The translations under genes and the position numbers were made by a program. A DNA stretch of 64,000 nucleotides from an uncultured Roseovarius sp. (GTDB lineage Bacteria > Pseudomonadota > Alphaproteobacteria > Rhodobacterales > Rhodobacteraceae), in NCBI GenBank assembly GCA_947503145.1, contig CANNCP010000006.1:62001-126000 (forward strand), given 5' to 3'. Numbering within the stretch: the stretch's first letter is position 1; the number at the start of each line of letters is the position of its first letter. Below are positions 11,800 through 22,135 of this stretch, piece after piece. The notes beneath the pieces were generated by a model that was given only the letters and a program-made list of their open reading frames with translations, did not search any database and was not told the DNA's origin.

Positions 11800-12069
11800 A
11801 TGAAGACGATTTTGATGGGTACTATTGTCGCAATGGCTGTTGTGGCAACTCCGGCTCTGGCCTGGGAAGGCCAGAAGGTGGCCTGCTATGACAAAGTCTG
11901 GGTTCCGGCAACGTACTCGGCCAAGAAGCATCTCCAGTATCCCGCCAAGACGAAGTGGGAGCACAATAACGGCCAGATGGTCGAGATGTATTACCCGCCG
12001 GTTTACATGGAGAAACGCTACGTCAAGACCGAAGGTCACTACGTTCTGCGCAAGGCCGCCTGCAGATAA
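11800..12069 (+). CDS. Small secreted two-cysteine protein, first of a tandem pair
   Basis: 89 residues. A Sec signal peptide (MKTILMGTIVAMAVVATPALA) is cut before W22 or so, leaving a mature protein of about 68 residues. It contains ACYDKVWVPATYSAKK, a central basic/aromatic stretch, YYPPVYMEKRYV and a final Cys. Cys29 and Cys88 are 59 residues apart and could form a disulfide in the periplasm. It is clearly paralogous to the next gene, which has the same spacing and the pattern CYxxVxxPAxY, YPxVYxE, then HxVxRxxxC. No known family is recognised. The start has a strong AGGAGGG site. The pair stands alone between alaS-DUF1330 and typA. Confidence 0.8.
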   Translation: MKTILMGTIVAMAVVATPALAWEGQKVACYDKVWVPATYSAKKHLQYPAKTKWEHNNGQMVEMYYPPVYMEKRYVKTEGHYVLRKAACR

Positions 12070-12087
12070 GTTGACCTCGTCGAATTG

Positions 12088-12115
12088 GAGATGCGCAGGC
12101 TGCTCTGCGCATCTC
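12088..12115 (+). terminator. Stem-loop after the first secreted-protein gene
   Basis: An 11-base perfect inverted repeat (GAGATGCGCAG / CTGCGCATCTC) with a 6-base loop starts 18 bases after the stop. There is no T run, so it may stabilise the message or mark Rho-dependent termination. Confidence 0.5.
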
Positions 12116-12270
12116 AATGTACGGGCGTCGCGCGCCCTGATGTCCTTTTGTCACTGTATGCCCTGAGTCGCGTCATGTGGTGAACGGCCCCTTAACCACC
12201 ACACCGCTTTCCCATTTCTGCCGCAATGCGCTGCAATCCTGCGGTCCTATGCGACATGAAGGAGAGCAGT

Positions 12271-12594
12271 ATGCACATGTCCAAACAGACTCTGGCCGGA
12301 TCGATCATGACGATTTGTCTGGCATCGCTCACGTTTGTGCCGACAGCGCAGGCGAGCGGTACCAAGACCAAGCTGGACCCCAATGCAAGGATTCTGGCCT
12401 GCTACAAAGAGGTCAAGATCCCTGCCAAATACGACGTGCAGAAGATCCTGGTCAAAAAGGCCGAGCAGAAATACCTGCGTAACGCCCAGTTCGTCTATCT
12501 TGTCGAATATCCGGCGGTCTATCGCGAGGAAAAGACACTGATTGCTGCCGAACACATTGTCATGCGTGAAGTGGACTGCAAGACCAAGAAGTAG
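12271..12594 (+). CDS. Small secreted two-cysteine protein, second of a tandem pair
   Basis: 107 residues from the ATG at 12271, preceded by AAGGAGAGC. An upstream in-frame ATG at 12226 would add a non-signal-like extension. The signal peptide ends near TAQA-S. The mature part carries ACYKEVKIPAKYDVQK, YLVEYPAVYREEK and HIVMREVDC. Cys44 and Cys103 are 59 residues apart, exactly as in the preceding paralogue. It differs from the first by a lysine-rich tail and a longer N-terminal spacer. Function is unknown; an export signal and a single disulfide suggest a periplasmic or surface role. Confidence 0.8.
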   Translation: MHMSKQTLAGSIMTICLASLTFVPTAQASGTKTKLDPNARILACYKEVKIPAKYDVQKILVKKAEQKYLRNAQFVYLVEYPAVYREEKTLIAAEHIVMREVDCKTKK

Positions 12595-12629
12595 CGGCGT
12601 GCCGACACGGCCTGCGCCACGAACAACGA

Positions 12630-12657
12630 GCACCGCCGCATCGAAGTGTGGCGGTGC
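12630..12657. terminator. Stem-loop between convergent genes
   Basis: Perfect 8-base stem GCACCGCC / GGCGGTGC between the second secreted-protein gene and the convergent typA gene. There is no T run; it could act in either direction. Confidence 0.5.
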
Positions 12658-12729
12658 TGCCGTTGCGAGGGCGGTCAAGATACGCGCATCTCGCCTTGTT
12701 TTCGTGGCCCAATACTATGGTGACACGCC

Positions 12730-14550
12730 TCAGACGGATTTGGCGTTCCGCTTGCGCTCGTGCGGGTCGAGGTAGCGTTTGCGCAGACGGATCGCATTCG
12801 GCGTCACTTCGACCAGTTCATCGTCGTCGATATAGGCGATGGCCTGCTCCAGGCTCATTTCGATCGGCGTGGTCAGGCGGACGGCCTCATCAGTGCCCGA
12901 GGCACGCACGTTGGTCAGCTTCTTGCCCTTGAGCGGGTTCACCTCAAGATCGTTCTCGCGGCTGTGTTCCCCGATGATCATGCCGGTATAAATCTTGGCC
13001 TGCGGGCCAATGAACATGCGGCCTCGGTCTTCGAGGTTCCACAGCGCATAAGCCACCGATTCACCGTCCTCCATCGAGATCAGGACACCCGAGCGGCGTC
13101 CCGGAATCGAGCCCTTGTGCGGTGCCCAGCCGTGAAAAACACGGTTCAGCACCCCGGTGCCGCGCGTATCGGTCAGAAATTCGCCGTGATACCCGATGAG
13201 ACCGCGCGAGGGGACATGCGCGATGATCCGCGTCTTGCCGGCACCTGCCGGTTTCATCTCGGTCAGTTCGCCCTTGCGGACACCGGTGATTTTTTCGATC
13301 ACCGCACCGGAATACTCGTCGTCAACGTCGATGGTAACTTCTTCGATCGGTTCAAGGTTCTCGCCGTTCTCGCCTTCGCGCATGACGACCTGTGGGCGTG
13401 AGATGCTCAGTTCAAAGCCTTCACGGCGCATGTTCTCGATCAGCACGCCCATCTGTAATTCGCCACGACCGGCGACCTCGAAGGCCTCGCCGCCCGGCGT
13501 GTCGCTTATCTTGATGGCGACGTTCGATTCGGCTTCTTTCATCAGGCGGTCTCGAATCACCCGGCTCTGTACTTTTTTGCCGTCGCGGCCCGCGAGGGGG
13601 CTGTCATTGATGCCGAATGTGACGGTGATCGTCGGCGGATCAATCGGCTGCGCTGCAATCGGCGCGTCTACGGCCAGCGCACAGATCGTGTCGGCCACGG
13701 TCGCCTTGGTCATGCCGGCGAGGCTGACGATATCGCCGGCTTCCGCCTCTTCGATGTCCTGGCTGGCGAGGCCCCGGAAAGCCTGAATGCGGGTCACGCG
13801 GAACTGTTCGATTTTCTGGCCGATTCGGCTGAGCGCCTGGACGGTGGCGCCCACCTTGATGTGACCGCTCTCGACCCGGCCCGTCAGCAGGCGGCCGACA
13901 AACGGGTCGGCCCCGAGCGTGGTGGCCAGCATGCGAAAATCGTCGTCGCGTTGCTGGATCTGGCGTGGGGCGGGCACATGGTTCACCACCAGGTCAAAGA
14001 GCGCGCTGAGGTCCTTGCGTGGACCGTTCAGCTCGTGATCGGCCCAGCCAGAGCGGCCCGAGGCATACATATGCGGAAAATCGAGCTGATCGTCATCGGC
14101 GTCCAGACTGGCGAAAAGATCGAAACATTCGTTCAGCGCGCGGTCCGGCTCGGCGTCGGTCTTGTCCACCTTGTTGAGCACGACAACCGGGCGCAGGCCA
14201 AGGGCGAGCGCCTTGGACGTCACGAATTTGGTCTGCGGCATGGGGCCTTCGGCGGCATCCACCAGCAGCACGACACCATCAACCATGCTCAGGATACGCT
14301 CTACCTCGCCGCCGAAATCGGCGTGACCGGGCGTGTCGACGATGTTGATTCGCGTGCCTTTCCAGACCACCGAGGTGGGCTTGGCAAAGATGGTAATTCC
14401 ACGCTCGCGCTCCAGGTCGGTGCTGTCCATCGCGCGTTCGTCTACTGCCTGATTCTGGCGGAAAGCGCCGGATTGTTTCAGCAGTTCGTCCACCAGTGTT
14501 GTCTTGCCGTGGTCGACGTGGGCGATGATCGCGATATTGCGAAGGTCCAT
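12730..14550 (-). CDS. typA: Ribosome-associated GTPase TypA/BipA
   Basis: 606 residues, the family length. It is a translational GTPase related to EF-G that binds ribosomes and aids assembly or stress translation. The G domain begins [20 protein letters not shown] (G1), with RGITIFAK (G2), [15 protein letters not shown] (G3) and VLNKVDK (G4). The C-terminal domain is typical ([18 protein letters not shown]). The minus-strand start has GGAACGCC upstream. It is transcribed in the same direction as ssb, but a two-hairpin repeat (14677-14787) lies between them. Confidence 0.97.
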   Translation of the reverse strand: MDLRNIAIIAHVDHGKTTLVDELLKQSGAFRQNQAVDERAMDSTDLERERGITIFAKPTSVVWKGTRINIVDTPGHADFGGEVERILSMVDGVVLLVDAAEGPMPQTKFVTSKALALGLRPVVVLNKVDKTDAEPDRALNECFDLFASLDADDDQLDFPHMYASGRSGWADHELNGPRKDLSALFDLVVNHVPAPRQIQQRDDDFRMLATTLGADPFVGRLLTGRVESGHIKVGATVQALSRIGQKIEQFRVTRIQAFRGLASQDIEEAEAGDIVSLAGMTKATVADTICALAVDAPIAAQPIDPPTITVTFGINDSPLAGRDGKKVQSRVIRDRLMKEAESNVAIKISDTPGGEAFEVAGRGELQMGVLIENMRREGFELSISRPQVVMREGENGENLEPIEEVTIDVDDEYSGAVIEKITGVRKGELTEMKPAGAGKTRIIAHVPSRGLIGYHGEFLTDTRGTGVLNRVFHGWAPHKGSIPGRRSGVLISMEDGESVAYALWNLEDRGRMFIGPQAKIYTGMIIGEHSRENDLEVNPLKGKKLTNVRASGTDEAVRLTTPIEMSLEQAIAYIDDDELVEVTPNAIRLRKRYLDPHERKRNAKSV

Positions 14551-14676
14551 TCAGGGCGTTCCTCAGATGTTTTCTGCGCCCTATACGGGCCTCGGGTGAA
14601 ATGCCAGAGGTAAAGCGCGAATAGGCGGGATCGCGTCTTGGCGATCACAACCGGACAGAGCCGCGTGGTGAGCATG

Positions 14677-14787
14677 GCGCTCTGCGAAAAGCCTGAGATA
14701 CAGCTTTTCGCGGAATGCAGCGATACATATCAGCGTTGCACGCATTCCGCCTTATCAGAGTGCCTCAGGTTTAAGGCGGAACGCTTT
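14677..14787 (+). repeat. Two-hairpin dispersed repeat, copy A
   Basis: 111 bases forming two adjacent hairpins. The first pairs GCGAAAAGC with GCTTTTCGC; the second pairs GCATTCCGCCTTA with TTAAGGCGGAACGC. They are separated by a conserved spacer containing GCGATACATAT. The ends (GCGCTCTGCG and GGCGGAACGCTTT) are roughly inverted. Copies B (58185), C (39708, inverted) and D (45368, inverted) share the same order and the GATACATAT core. It lies between ssb and typA. Confidence 0.85.
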
Positions 14788-14807
14788 GAAATACGGTTAA
14801 GGCCGGA

Positions 14808-15302
14808 TCAGAACGGGATATCGTCGTCGAAATCACGTGCGGGGCTACCCTGGTTCGATGAGGGTCCGCTGCTGCCACCGCCATAATCGCCGCCTTGGCT
14901 GCCACCATAATCGCCACCGCCAATGTTGCCACCGCCACCGCTACCTTCGCCGCGACCGTCGAGCATGGTCAGGCTACCGTTGAAGCCCTGCAGCACGACC
15001 TCTGTCGAATAGCGATCCGCGCCGGACTGATCCTGCCATTTGCGGGTTTGCAACTGGCCTTCGATATAGACCTTGCTGCCCTTGCGCAGGTATTGCTCGG
15101 CGATGCGCACCAGCCCCTCGTTAAAGATCGCGACCGAATGCCATTCGGTCCGCTCGCGCCGTTCGCCGGTGTTCTTGTCCTTCCATGTCTCGGATGTGGC
15201 GATGCGCAGGTTGCACACCTTGCCGCCGTTCTGAAAGGTCCGCACCTCGGGGTCGCGGCCCAGATTGCCAATGAGGATTACCTTGTTTACCGAGCCCGCC
15301 AT
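14808..15302 (-). CDS. ssb: Single-stranded DNA-binding protein
   Basis: 164 residues from the ATG at 15302 ([15 protein letters not shown]), preceded by GGGAG. An upstream in-frame ATG would add eight non-conserved residues. The OB fold covers about residues 1-110 ([41 protein letters not shown]). A glycine-rich linker follows, and the C-terminal tip DFDDDIPF binds partner proteins such as RecG, which is also encoded in this window. No LexA box is visible upstream. Confidence 0.97.
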   Translation of the reverse strand: MAGSVNKVILIGNLGRDPEVRTFQNGGKVCNLRIATSETWKDKNTGERRERTEWHSVAIFNEGLVRIAEQYLRKGSKVYIEGQLQTRKWQDQSGADRYSTEVVLQGFNGSLTMLDGRGEGSGGGGNIGGGDYGGSQGGDYGGGSSGPSSNQGSPARDFDDDIPF

Positions 15303-15372
15303 GATTGTCTCCCTGAACGTCTGCATTCGATTGTTTGAGCGTTTACATCACCGCAGGCGCGTGAAGGGAAGG

Positions 15373-15387
15373 TTAAAATTGGCGTAA
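15373..15387 (+). promoter_or_regulatory. Near-consensus CtrA site in the ssb/transglycosylase divergent gap
   Basis: TTAA, AATTGGC, GTAA matches the CtrA full site at 7 of 8 positions, 105 bases upstream of the transglycosylase start. One mismatch makes this only suggestive. Confidence 0.3.
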
Positions 15388-15491
15388 AATACACCGGGCC
15401 GTGCGGGATGCTGCCGATTGTTGACGCGAATGCTGGAAATTGCTGCCGGAATCAGTATCATGCCCGCAATTGGGACTGGGACAGTTTGGGT

Positions 15492-16082
15492 ATGCTAAGA
15501 GTCGTTTATGCCGCACTGGGATTGTGCCTGACGACCGCTTCGGCGGGGCAGGCGGATATCCTTTCGACGAAGAACCGGGTAAAGCAGTTCAAATCGCAGG
15601 TCAGCGTCCTGGATAATCGCGCGTCCAAGCAATACAACGCGTCGGTGCGGCTGCAGCCACAGAAGATCAACACACCGACCAAATGGGGCACGCCGGGCAA
15701 GGCCTATGACGGGCGTTATCGCGGACAGTACCTGAGCGCGGCCAAGGCGGCAGCGCGGCGCCACAACGTGCCGGAGGATCTGTTCCTGCGGCTGATCCAG
15801 CAGGAATCCAACTGGAAGCCGGGGGCGCTGTCGCACAAGGGCGCCATCGGGCTTGCACAGTTGATGCCGGGCACCGCTGCTGTGCTGCGGGTCGATCCGC
15901 ATGATCCCGCGCAGAACCTCGAAGGCGGCGCGCGCTATCTGGCGCAGCAATACCGCGAGTTCGGCTCATGGCGGCTGGCGCTGGCGGCCTATAACGCGGG
16001 GCCTGCTGCGGTCAAGAAATACGACGGGGTGCCGCCGTACAACGAGACCAGAAATTACGTAAAGGTGATTTGGGGCAGCTGA
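15492..16082 (+). CDS. Lytic transglycosylase (SLT family)
   Basis: 196 residues from the ATG at 15492, which begins a clear signal peptide ([21 protein letters not shown]). The frame is open a further 84 bases upstream but without signal character. The SLT domain contains [18 protein letters not shown] with catalytic Glu, then [38 protein letters not shown] and the C-terminal ETRNYVKVI. These enzymes cleave peptidoglycan glycan strands in the periplasm, forming 1,6-anhydro ends. The gene stands alone, divergent from ssb. Confidence 0.92.
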   Translation: MLRVVYAALGLCLTTASAGQADILSTKNRVKQFKSQVSVLDNRASKQYNASVRLQPQKINTPTKWGTPGKAYDGRYRGQYLSAAKAAARRHNVPEDLFLRLIQQESNWKPGALSHKGAIGLAQLMPGTAAVLRVDPHDPAQNLEGGARYLAQQYREFGSWRLALAAYNAGPAAVKKYDGVPPYNETRNYVKVIWGS

Positions 16083-16095
16083 TCAGGGCACTTTG

Positions 16096-16131
16096 CGTTC
16101 AATCCACCTCATGGATTGAAGGCGGAATGCT
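16096..16131. repeat. Stem-loop between convergent genes
   Basis: Perfect 9-base stem TTCAATCCA / TGGATTGAA with a 5-base loop, followed by GGCGGAATGC. That tail also occurs in the two-hairpin repeat family, so this may be a solo or decayed half-element. It could also terminate transcription of the transglycosylase gene. Confidence 0.4.
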
Positions 16132-16929
16132 TCAGGTAGCCTTCTTCATCTTTGCCATCTTGCGCAACGCCGAGGGCGTCTGCCCGGTATGGTGCAGGAT
16201 GAAGCGCGAGAAATAAGCAGCACTGCGAAAGCCCAGTTGCACGGCGACATGGCGAATCGCATCGTCGCCGTCTTCCAGCATGACGCGCGCCGCGTAGAGG
16301 CAGCGCTGGGTCAGCATGTCGGCGGCGGTGATCCCGGAGCATTCGCGGCAGGAGCGCGTCAGATGGGTGGGGGTGACGCCCAGTTCGCGGGCATAACCGG
16401 CCATCAGTCTGGGCGTTTGATAATCGCGCGCCACCATTGACGCATAGGCCGTCACCAGACGCTGCGCGGCATTCGGTCGGGTGGGGGTCTCTTGCGCGAT
16501 CATGGCGCGGCGCAGCCAGACGGTCATGAGCTGCGCGTGAGCGCCGAGCGCCTCATCCGAGAATTCGCCCGATTGGTGCGATTCGCGTTGCATCGCGTCA
16601 AGCAGCGCAGTCAGTTCCATCTGCGCGTGCACTTCGCGGATGCGCAAATGCTGTGGGCGGTCGGGCATGAGGGTCGGGCCGCCGGGTGGGATGAGGCAGA
16701 CAAGGCCGAAACACTGCGCTCCCATCTCCAGCGAAAAAAGCGTCTCTGCCGGGATTGCCAGTGCATTGTGCACACCCACGCCCCGGCGGACGCCATCAAC
16801 CGTGGCACGAGCCTGTCCGCGCGTGATCCAGACCAGCGCGTGACGGTCCAGCGAATGCTGAAGCTCCAGCCGCCAGGAGGCGCCGTGCATCCACTGTGCG
16901 AGGGTGAGAATCTGCGCTACGTCAAACAT
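16132..16929 (-). CDS. AraC-family transcriptional regulator
   Basis: 265 residues. The N-terminal half has a cupin-like ligand-binding pattern (HALVWITRGQARATVDGVRRGVG, then IPAETLFSLEMG). The C-terminal 100 residues carry two helix-turn-helix motifs typical of AraC/XylS: LMAGYARELGVTPTHLTRSCREC and IRHVAVQLGFRSAAYFSRFILHHTGQTPSALRK. The ligand and target are unknown. It stands between the transglycosylase and miaA without an obvious regulated operon. Confidence 0.9.
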   Translation of the reverse strand: MFDVAQILTLAQWMHGASWRLELQHSLDRHALVWITRGQARATVDGVRRGVGVHNALAIPAETLFSLEMGAQCFGLVCLIPPGGPTLMPDRPQHLRIREVHAQMELTALLDAMQRESHQSGEFSDEALGAHAQLMTVWLRRAMIAQETPTRPNAAQRLVTAYASMVARDYQTPRLMAGYARELGVTPTHLTRSCRECSGITAADMLTQRCLYAARVMLEDGDDAIRHVAVQLGFRSAAYFSRFILHHTGQTPSALRKMAKMKKAT

Positions 16930-17044
16930 TTCCGCTGCGGCGCCTCATGTTGGTCTGTTGGATTTGTTAAAAAAATGCCATAAATATCCGCGCTTGTCAG
17001 CTATAATAGTTGAAAAGGAGAAGGTTTATCTGCGTATTGCGGTT

Positions 17045-17064
17045 TTATCCACATTTCATCCACA
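17045..17064. promoter_or_regulatory. DnaA-box-like pair between miaA and the AraC gene
   Basis: TTATCCACA (17045-17053) is a perfect DnaA box and TCATCCACA (17056-17064) differs at one base. The second overlaps the miaA stop codon. An isolated pair can arise by chance, so this is tentative. Confidence 0.3.
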
Positions 17065-17940
17065 GGGCAGCCAGTGCCAGTCTTTCATCCGGGCACGGAA
17101 CCATGTGCGCTGCCGCTTGGCGAATTGGCGGGTTGCGATCACTGCGGCCTCGGTGGCCGCGTCCAGTGTCATTTCGCCGCGCAGATAGGCTATCAGTTCC
17201 GGCGCGCCAATCGCCTTGGAGGAGAGCCGTGCAAGGTCCCAGACGGCCATGTTCGCGCGCGCTTCGTCAAGGGCGCCATCGGCGATCATCTGCGCAAACC
17301 GCGCCTCGATCCGCGGGGTCAGCCAGGCCTTTGGCGCATCGAGCGCGATCATTCGTGCGGCACCGCGCGGCAGCAGCGGCGGCGGTGTCGCGGCCTGCCA
17401 GGCGGCCAGCCCGCGCCCGGTGGCCTGTTGCACCTCCCAGGCGCGCTGTACGCGCATCGGATTGTTTGTGTCGATCCGCGCGCGGGTTGCCTCATCAAGC
17501 GCGGCGATCATTTGCGGCACTTCGCCGCGCCGGCGCCGCGCGTCTGCTTCGGCTCGCAGCGGGGCGGGCGTGGGCGGAATATCCGCCAGCCCTTCGGTAA
17601 GCGCGGTAAAGTAGAGCCCGGTACCGCCGACGATGATCGGCCGGTCCGGCCCGCGCAGCAGCGGTGCCACCTCGCGCAGCCAGTGGCCGACGGAATATTC
17701 GGCATCAAAGGGGATATGACCATAAAGCCGGTGCGGCGCGCGGGCCTTTTCGGCAGCAGAGGGCCGCGCTGACAGGATGCGCCAGTTCCCGAAGACCTGC
17801 AGCGCGTCGGCATTGACGATCACGCCACCCTGCTGTTCGGCAATGTCCAGCGCCAGGGCGGATTTGCCCGAGGCGGTCGGCCCGGCGATCAGTACGGGCT
17901 GGTCTGGTGGTATGTTGCGCGGGTATTTCATCGGCTTCAT
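17056..17940 (-). CDS. miaA: tRNA dimethylallyltransferase
   Basis: 294 residues. It transfers a dimethylallyl group to N6 of A37 in tRNAs that read codons starting with U. The P-loop [19 protein letters not shown] is at about residues 17-35, followed by [22 protein letters not shown] and the C-terminal [17 protein letters not shown]. Either the ATG at 17940 or the one at 17931 may be used. It is divergent from pyrH, so the 130-base gap at 17941-18072 must hold both promoters. Confidence 0.96.
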   Translation of the reverse strand: MKPMKYPRNIPPDQPVLIAGPTASGKSALALDIAEQQGGVIVNADALQVFGNWRILSARPSAAEKARAPHRLYGHIPFDAEYSVGHWLREVAPLLRGPDRPIIVGGTGLYFTALTEGLADIPPTPAPLRAEADARRRRGEVPQMIAALDEATRARIDTNNPMRVQRAWEVQQATGRGLAAWQAATPPPLLPRGAARMIALDAPKAWLTPRIEARFAQMIADGALDEARANMAVWDLARLSSKAIGAPELIAYLRGEMTLDAATEAAVIATRQFAKRQRTWFRARMKDWHWLPCG

Positions 17941-18072
17941 TTACTCCATCATGCACGCCGAAGCGAGCGGCGGCAGTGGTTTCCCGGTGAGGCAGGTTTA
18001 TGGCATTGTACTTGACCGGTGTTTGCGACATTTTGCGCGCGATGATACGGGACTGAACATGGAGCGCGATAC

Positions 18073-18804
18073 ATGACAAATGGCGACACCCCCAGAACCA
18101 CCTTCAAACGCGTGATGCTGAAGATTTCGGGGGAGGCGCTCATGGGGGACGCGGGCTATGGCCTGCATCCGCCCACGGTAGAGCGGATCGCCCGCGAAGT
18201 GCATAGCGTGCACAGCATGGGGGTCGAAATATGCATGGTCATCGGCGGCGGCAACATCTTTCGCGGCCTGTCCGGCAGCGCGCAGGGGATGGAACGGACC
18301 ACCGCTGACTACATGGGCATGCTGGCCACCGTGATGAACGCGCTGGCGATGCAATCCTCGCTCGAAGGTCTGGGCGTGCATACGCGGGTGATCAGCGCGA
18401 TCCGCATGGATGAGGTCGCCGAGCCCTATATCCGTCGCCGCGCCGTACGCCACCTGGAGAAAAAGCGCGTCTGCATCTTTGCTGCGGGCACCGGCAATCC
18501 GTATTTCACCACCGATACCGCCGCCACGCTGCGTGCCAATGAAATGGCCTGCGAAGCGATCCTGAAGGGCACCAAGGTCGATGGTGTTTATGACAAGGAC
18601 CCGATGACCAGTGACGATGCTGTACGCTATGACCGGATCAGCTATGACGATGTACTGGCCAAGCACCTGAAGGTGATGGATGCCAGCGCCATTGCACTGG
18701 CGCGCGACAACAATCTGCCGATCATCGTTTTCAGCCTTGATGAGCCGGGCGGATTCAAGGGCATTCTGGCCGGGCAAGGCACCTATACAACAGTGCACAG
18801 CTAA
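18073..18804 (+). CDS. pyrH: Uridylate kinase
   Basis: 243 residues. It phosphorylates UMP to UDP and is hexameric and allosteric in bacteria. The amino-acid-kinase fold is evident in [33 protein letters not shown], the nucleotide site [15 protein letters not shown] and [14 protein letters not shown]. It opens the long co-oriented cluster to lpxB. frr follows after 48 bases, the classic pyrH-frr order. Confidence 0.97.
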   Translation: MTNGDTPRTTFKRVMLKISGEALMGDAGYGLHPPTVERIAREVHSVHSMGVEICMVIGGGNIFRGLSGSAQGMERTTADYMGMLATVMNALAMQSSLEGLGVHTRVISAIRMDEVAEPYIRRRAVRHLEKKRVCIFAAGTGNPYFTTDTAATLRANEMACEAILKGTKVDGVYDKDPMTSDDAVRYDRISYDDVLAKHLKVMDASAIALARDNNLPIIVFSLDEPGGFKGILAGQGTYTTVHS

Positions 18805-18852
18805 CGCTATGGTTGACGCGCATGCGCGAAAGACCGCGAAGGGAAAGAGTAA

Positions 18853-19415
18853 ATGGCCGACAACATAGAAATTGATACTGCTGATCTGGAGCGCCGCATG
18901 GAAGGTGCGATTGTGTCGCTGAGGACCGAGTTTGCCTCGCTCCGGACGGGCCGCGCTTCGGCCTCGATGCTGGAGCCGGTGATGGTGGATGCCTATGGTC
19001 AGAAAACGCCGATCAACCAGGTGGGCACCGTCAACGTGCCCGAATCGCGCATGGTCACGATCAATGTCTGGGACAAGGGGCTGGTGAACAAGGTCGAGAA
19101 GGCCATCCGCAACAGTGGCCTGGGAATCAATCCGCAGCTCAACGGCACGATCATCATGCTGCCGATTCCCGAGCTGAACGAGGAACGCCGCCGCGAGCTG
19201 ACCAAGGTTGCGTCGACCTACGCCGAACACGCCCGCGTCGCGATCCGCAATATCCGCCGCGACGGGATGGACCAGATCAAGAAGGCCAAGAACGACAGCA
19301 TGTCCGAGGACGACCAGAAGTTCTGGGAGGACGAAGTGCAGGCCCTGACCGACAAGCTGATCGCCCAGGTGGACGTTCAGCTGGAGACGAAACAGGCGGA
19401 GATCATGCAAGTCTG

Positions 19416-19416
<1 letters not shown>
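18853..19416 (+). CDS. frr: Ribosome-recycling factor
   Basis: 187 residues, the normal size. With EF-G it splits post-termination ribosomes. Domain I helices and the hallmark [20 protein letters not shown] are present, followed by [43 protein letters not shown]. Its stop codon overlaps the uppS start (TGATG), suggesting translational coupling. Confidence 0.97.
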
Positions 19417-20156
<740 letters not shown>

Positions 20157-20166
20157 GCGGGCGGGC

Positions 20167-20955
20167 ATGAGCAGCACGACGCGCTGGAACGACCTGGGGC
20201 CGCGATTGATTTCGGCTGTGGTGATGCTGGTTGTCGCCGCGCTGGGGCTGTGGGTCGGCGGCTATGTCTTTGCCATCGGTGTCTGGATCATCGGCGGCCT
20301 GATGGTATGGGAACTGGTGCGCATGCTGGCACCCGACGCGCGCGGCGTGCCGGTGCAGCTGGCGCTGTTGTCCGGCGGGGCATTGGTGCTGGCGTGGCTA
20401 CTGCCGGGGATGCTGGTGCTACCGGTGCTGATCGGTGCAGCACTTGTCGGCATGAGCCAGCTGCCGCGTGACCGGTGGCGCTATGCCAGCTTTGTGGCGG
20501 CAATCCTGCTGGCATGCCATGCGATGGTGATGCTGCGCGAGGTGGCCGGGCTGCTCTGGATCCTGTGGGTGATCTGTGTCGTCATCGCCTCGGACGTCGC
20601 CGGGTATTTCGTCGGCAAGACACTGGGCGGACCCAGGTTCTGGCCGCGCATCAGCCCCAAGAAGACATGGTCCGGCACAATTGGCGGCTGGCTGGCGGCG
20701 GCGTTGGTGGGGGTGATCTTTGGAGGGCTGACCGGGGCAGGACCGTTGCTGGCGCCGATCTCGGTGCTGGTCGCCTTCACCGGGCAGATGGGCGACATCT
20801 GGGAAAGCGCGATCAAACGGCATGCAGGGGTCAAGGACAGCTCGGCCCTGATCCCCGGTCATGGCGGTGTTCTGGACAGGTTCGATGCGATGCTGGGCGC
20901 GGCACTGGCGGCAAGCCTGCTGTGGGGTCTGGGCCTGATACCGGGGCTGGCATGA
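20167..20955 (+). CDS. cdsA: Phosphatidate cytidylyltransferase
   Basis: 262 residues with about seven hydrophobic segments. It makes CDP-diacylglycerol from CTP and phosphatidate in the inner membrane. The family signature near the C-terminus is SAIKRHAGVKDSSALIPGHGGVLDRFD, with the catalytic acidic residues. ISPKKTWSGTIGG precedes it. Its last codons overlap the dxr start (ATGA). Confidence 0.95.
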   Translation: MSSTTRWNDLGPRLISAVVMLVVAALGLWVGGYVFAIGVWIIGGLMVWELVRMLAPDARGVPVQLALLSGGALVLAWLLPGMLVLPVLIGAALVGMSQLPRDRWRYASFVAAILLACHAMVMLREVAGLLWILWVICVVIASDVAGYFVGKTLGGPRFWPRISPKKTWSGTIGGWLAAALVGVIFGGLTGAGPLLAPISVLVAFTGQMGDIWESAIKRHAGVKDSSALIPGHGGVLDRFDAMLGAALAASLLWGLGLIPGLA

Positions 20956-22127
20956 GGCGGGTGACGATCCTCGGGGCGACGGGGTCGATCGGGCAGAACA
21001 CGCTTGATCTGATCCGCCGGGTGCCGCAGGGCACCTATCAGGTGGTCGCGCTGACCGGCGGGCGTAATATCGCGCAGCTGGCAGCGGACGCGCGCGCCTT
21101 TGGGGCAGCGCTGGCCGTCACCGCTCATGACGATCTGTTGGAACCGTTGCGCGCCGCACTCGCGGGCAGCGGGGTAGAAGCGGCGGCCGGGGCGGCAGCA
21201 CTTATCGAGGCGGCACAGCGCCCGGCGGACTGGACCATGTCGGCGATCGTCGGCGTGGCGGGGCTGGCACCCGGGCTGGCGGCGCTGGAGAACGGCGGCA
21301 CGCTGGCGTTGGCCAACAAGGAATCGCTGGTCGCCGCCGGGCCACTGCTGATGCGCGCTGCGCGGGCGGCGGGTGCGCGAATCTTGCCGGTGGACAGCGA
21401 ACATTCGGCGATCTTTCAGGCGTTGACAGGCGAGGATATCACCGCGGCGCGTCGCGTGATCATCACCGCCAGCGGCGGCGCATTCCGCGACTGGCCTCTG
21501 GACCAGATGCGTGCGGCGACTGTGGCGCAGGCGTCCTTGCATCCCAACTGGGCGATGGGCCAGCGGATTACCATTGATAGTGCATCCATGTTCAACAAGG
21601 CGCTGGAAGTCATAGAAGCCAAGGAGTTTTTCGGCTTTGCCCCGGAGCAGATAGAGGTGGTGATACACCCGCAATCCATCATTCATGCGCTGGTCGGGTT
21701 TCGCGATGGCGGGCTGATGGCGCATGTTGGGCCGCCTGACATGCGTCACGCTATCGGTTATGCGCTGAACTGGCCCGAGCGGCGTGATCTGCCGGTCGAG
21801 GCGATTGATCTGGCAGCAATTGGCCGGTTGGACTTTACCACCCCCGCTCCGGCGCGCTATCCCGCGCTTGGCTTGGCGTGGCAGGTGATGGCGGCTGGCG
21901 GGCTGACGGGCGCGGTGTTCAACGCCGCAAAGGAACGTGTGCTGGATCACTTCATCGCCGGACATGTCGGGTTCATGCAGATGGCAGATCTGGTGCAGGA
22001 GGCGTTGCAGGTGCTGGCCGGACATCCCGAGCTGGCCACGCCCGAGATCACGCTTGAAAGAGTACGGACCGTGAACCACCTTACACGGCAACACATAGAT
22101 ATGCAGGTAGGCCGCAGGGCCGGATAG
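20952..22127 (+). CDS. dxr: 1-deoxy-D-xylulose 5-phosphate reductoisomerase
   Basis: 391 residues from the ATG at 20952. The frame is open much further upstream, but that stretch is cdsA in another frame. Dxr converts DXP to MEP with NADPH in non-mevalonate isoprenoid synthesis, feeding UppS. The Rossmann motif RRVTILGATGSIGQNTLDL, ALANKESLVAAGPLL, the metal/substrate region LPVDSEHSAIFQ, TASGGAFRDWP and HPNWAMGQRITIDSASMFNKALEVIEA are all visible. It overlaps cdsA by 4 bases. Confidence 0.97.
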   Translation: MRRVTILGATGSIGQNTLDLIRRVPQGTYQVVALTGGRNIAQLAADARAFGAALAVTAHDDLLEPLRAALAGSGVEAAAGAAALIEAAQRPADWTMSAIVGVAGLAPGLAALENGGTLALANKESLVAAGPLLMRAARAAGARILPVDSEHSAIFQALTGEDITAARRVIITASGGAFRDWPLDQMRAATVAQASLHPNWAMGQRITIDSASMFNKALEVIEAKEFFGFAPEQIEVVIHPQSIIHALVGFRDGGLMAHVGPPDMRHAIGYALNWPERRDLPVEAIDLAAIGRLDFTTPAPARYPALGLAWQVMAAGGLTGAVFNAAKERVLDHFIAGHVGFMQMADLVQEALQVLAGHPELATPEITLERVRTVNHLTRQHIDMQVGRRAG

Positions 22128-22135
22128 GACAGGGT

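Noticed and set aside
20475-20951. A 159-residue upstream extension of Dxr
   Set aside because: That stretch is cdsA read in another frame; the true start overlaps the cdsA stop.
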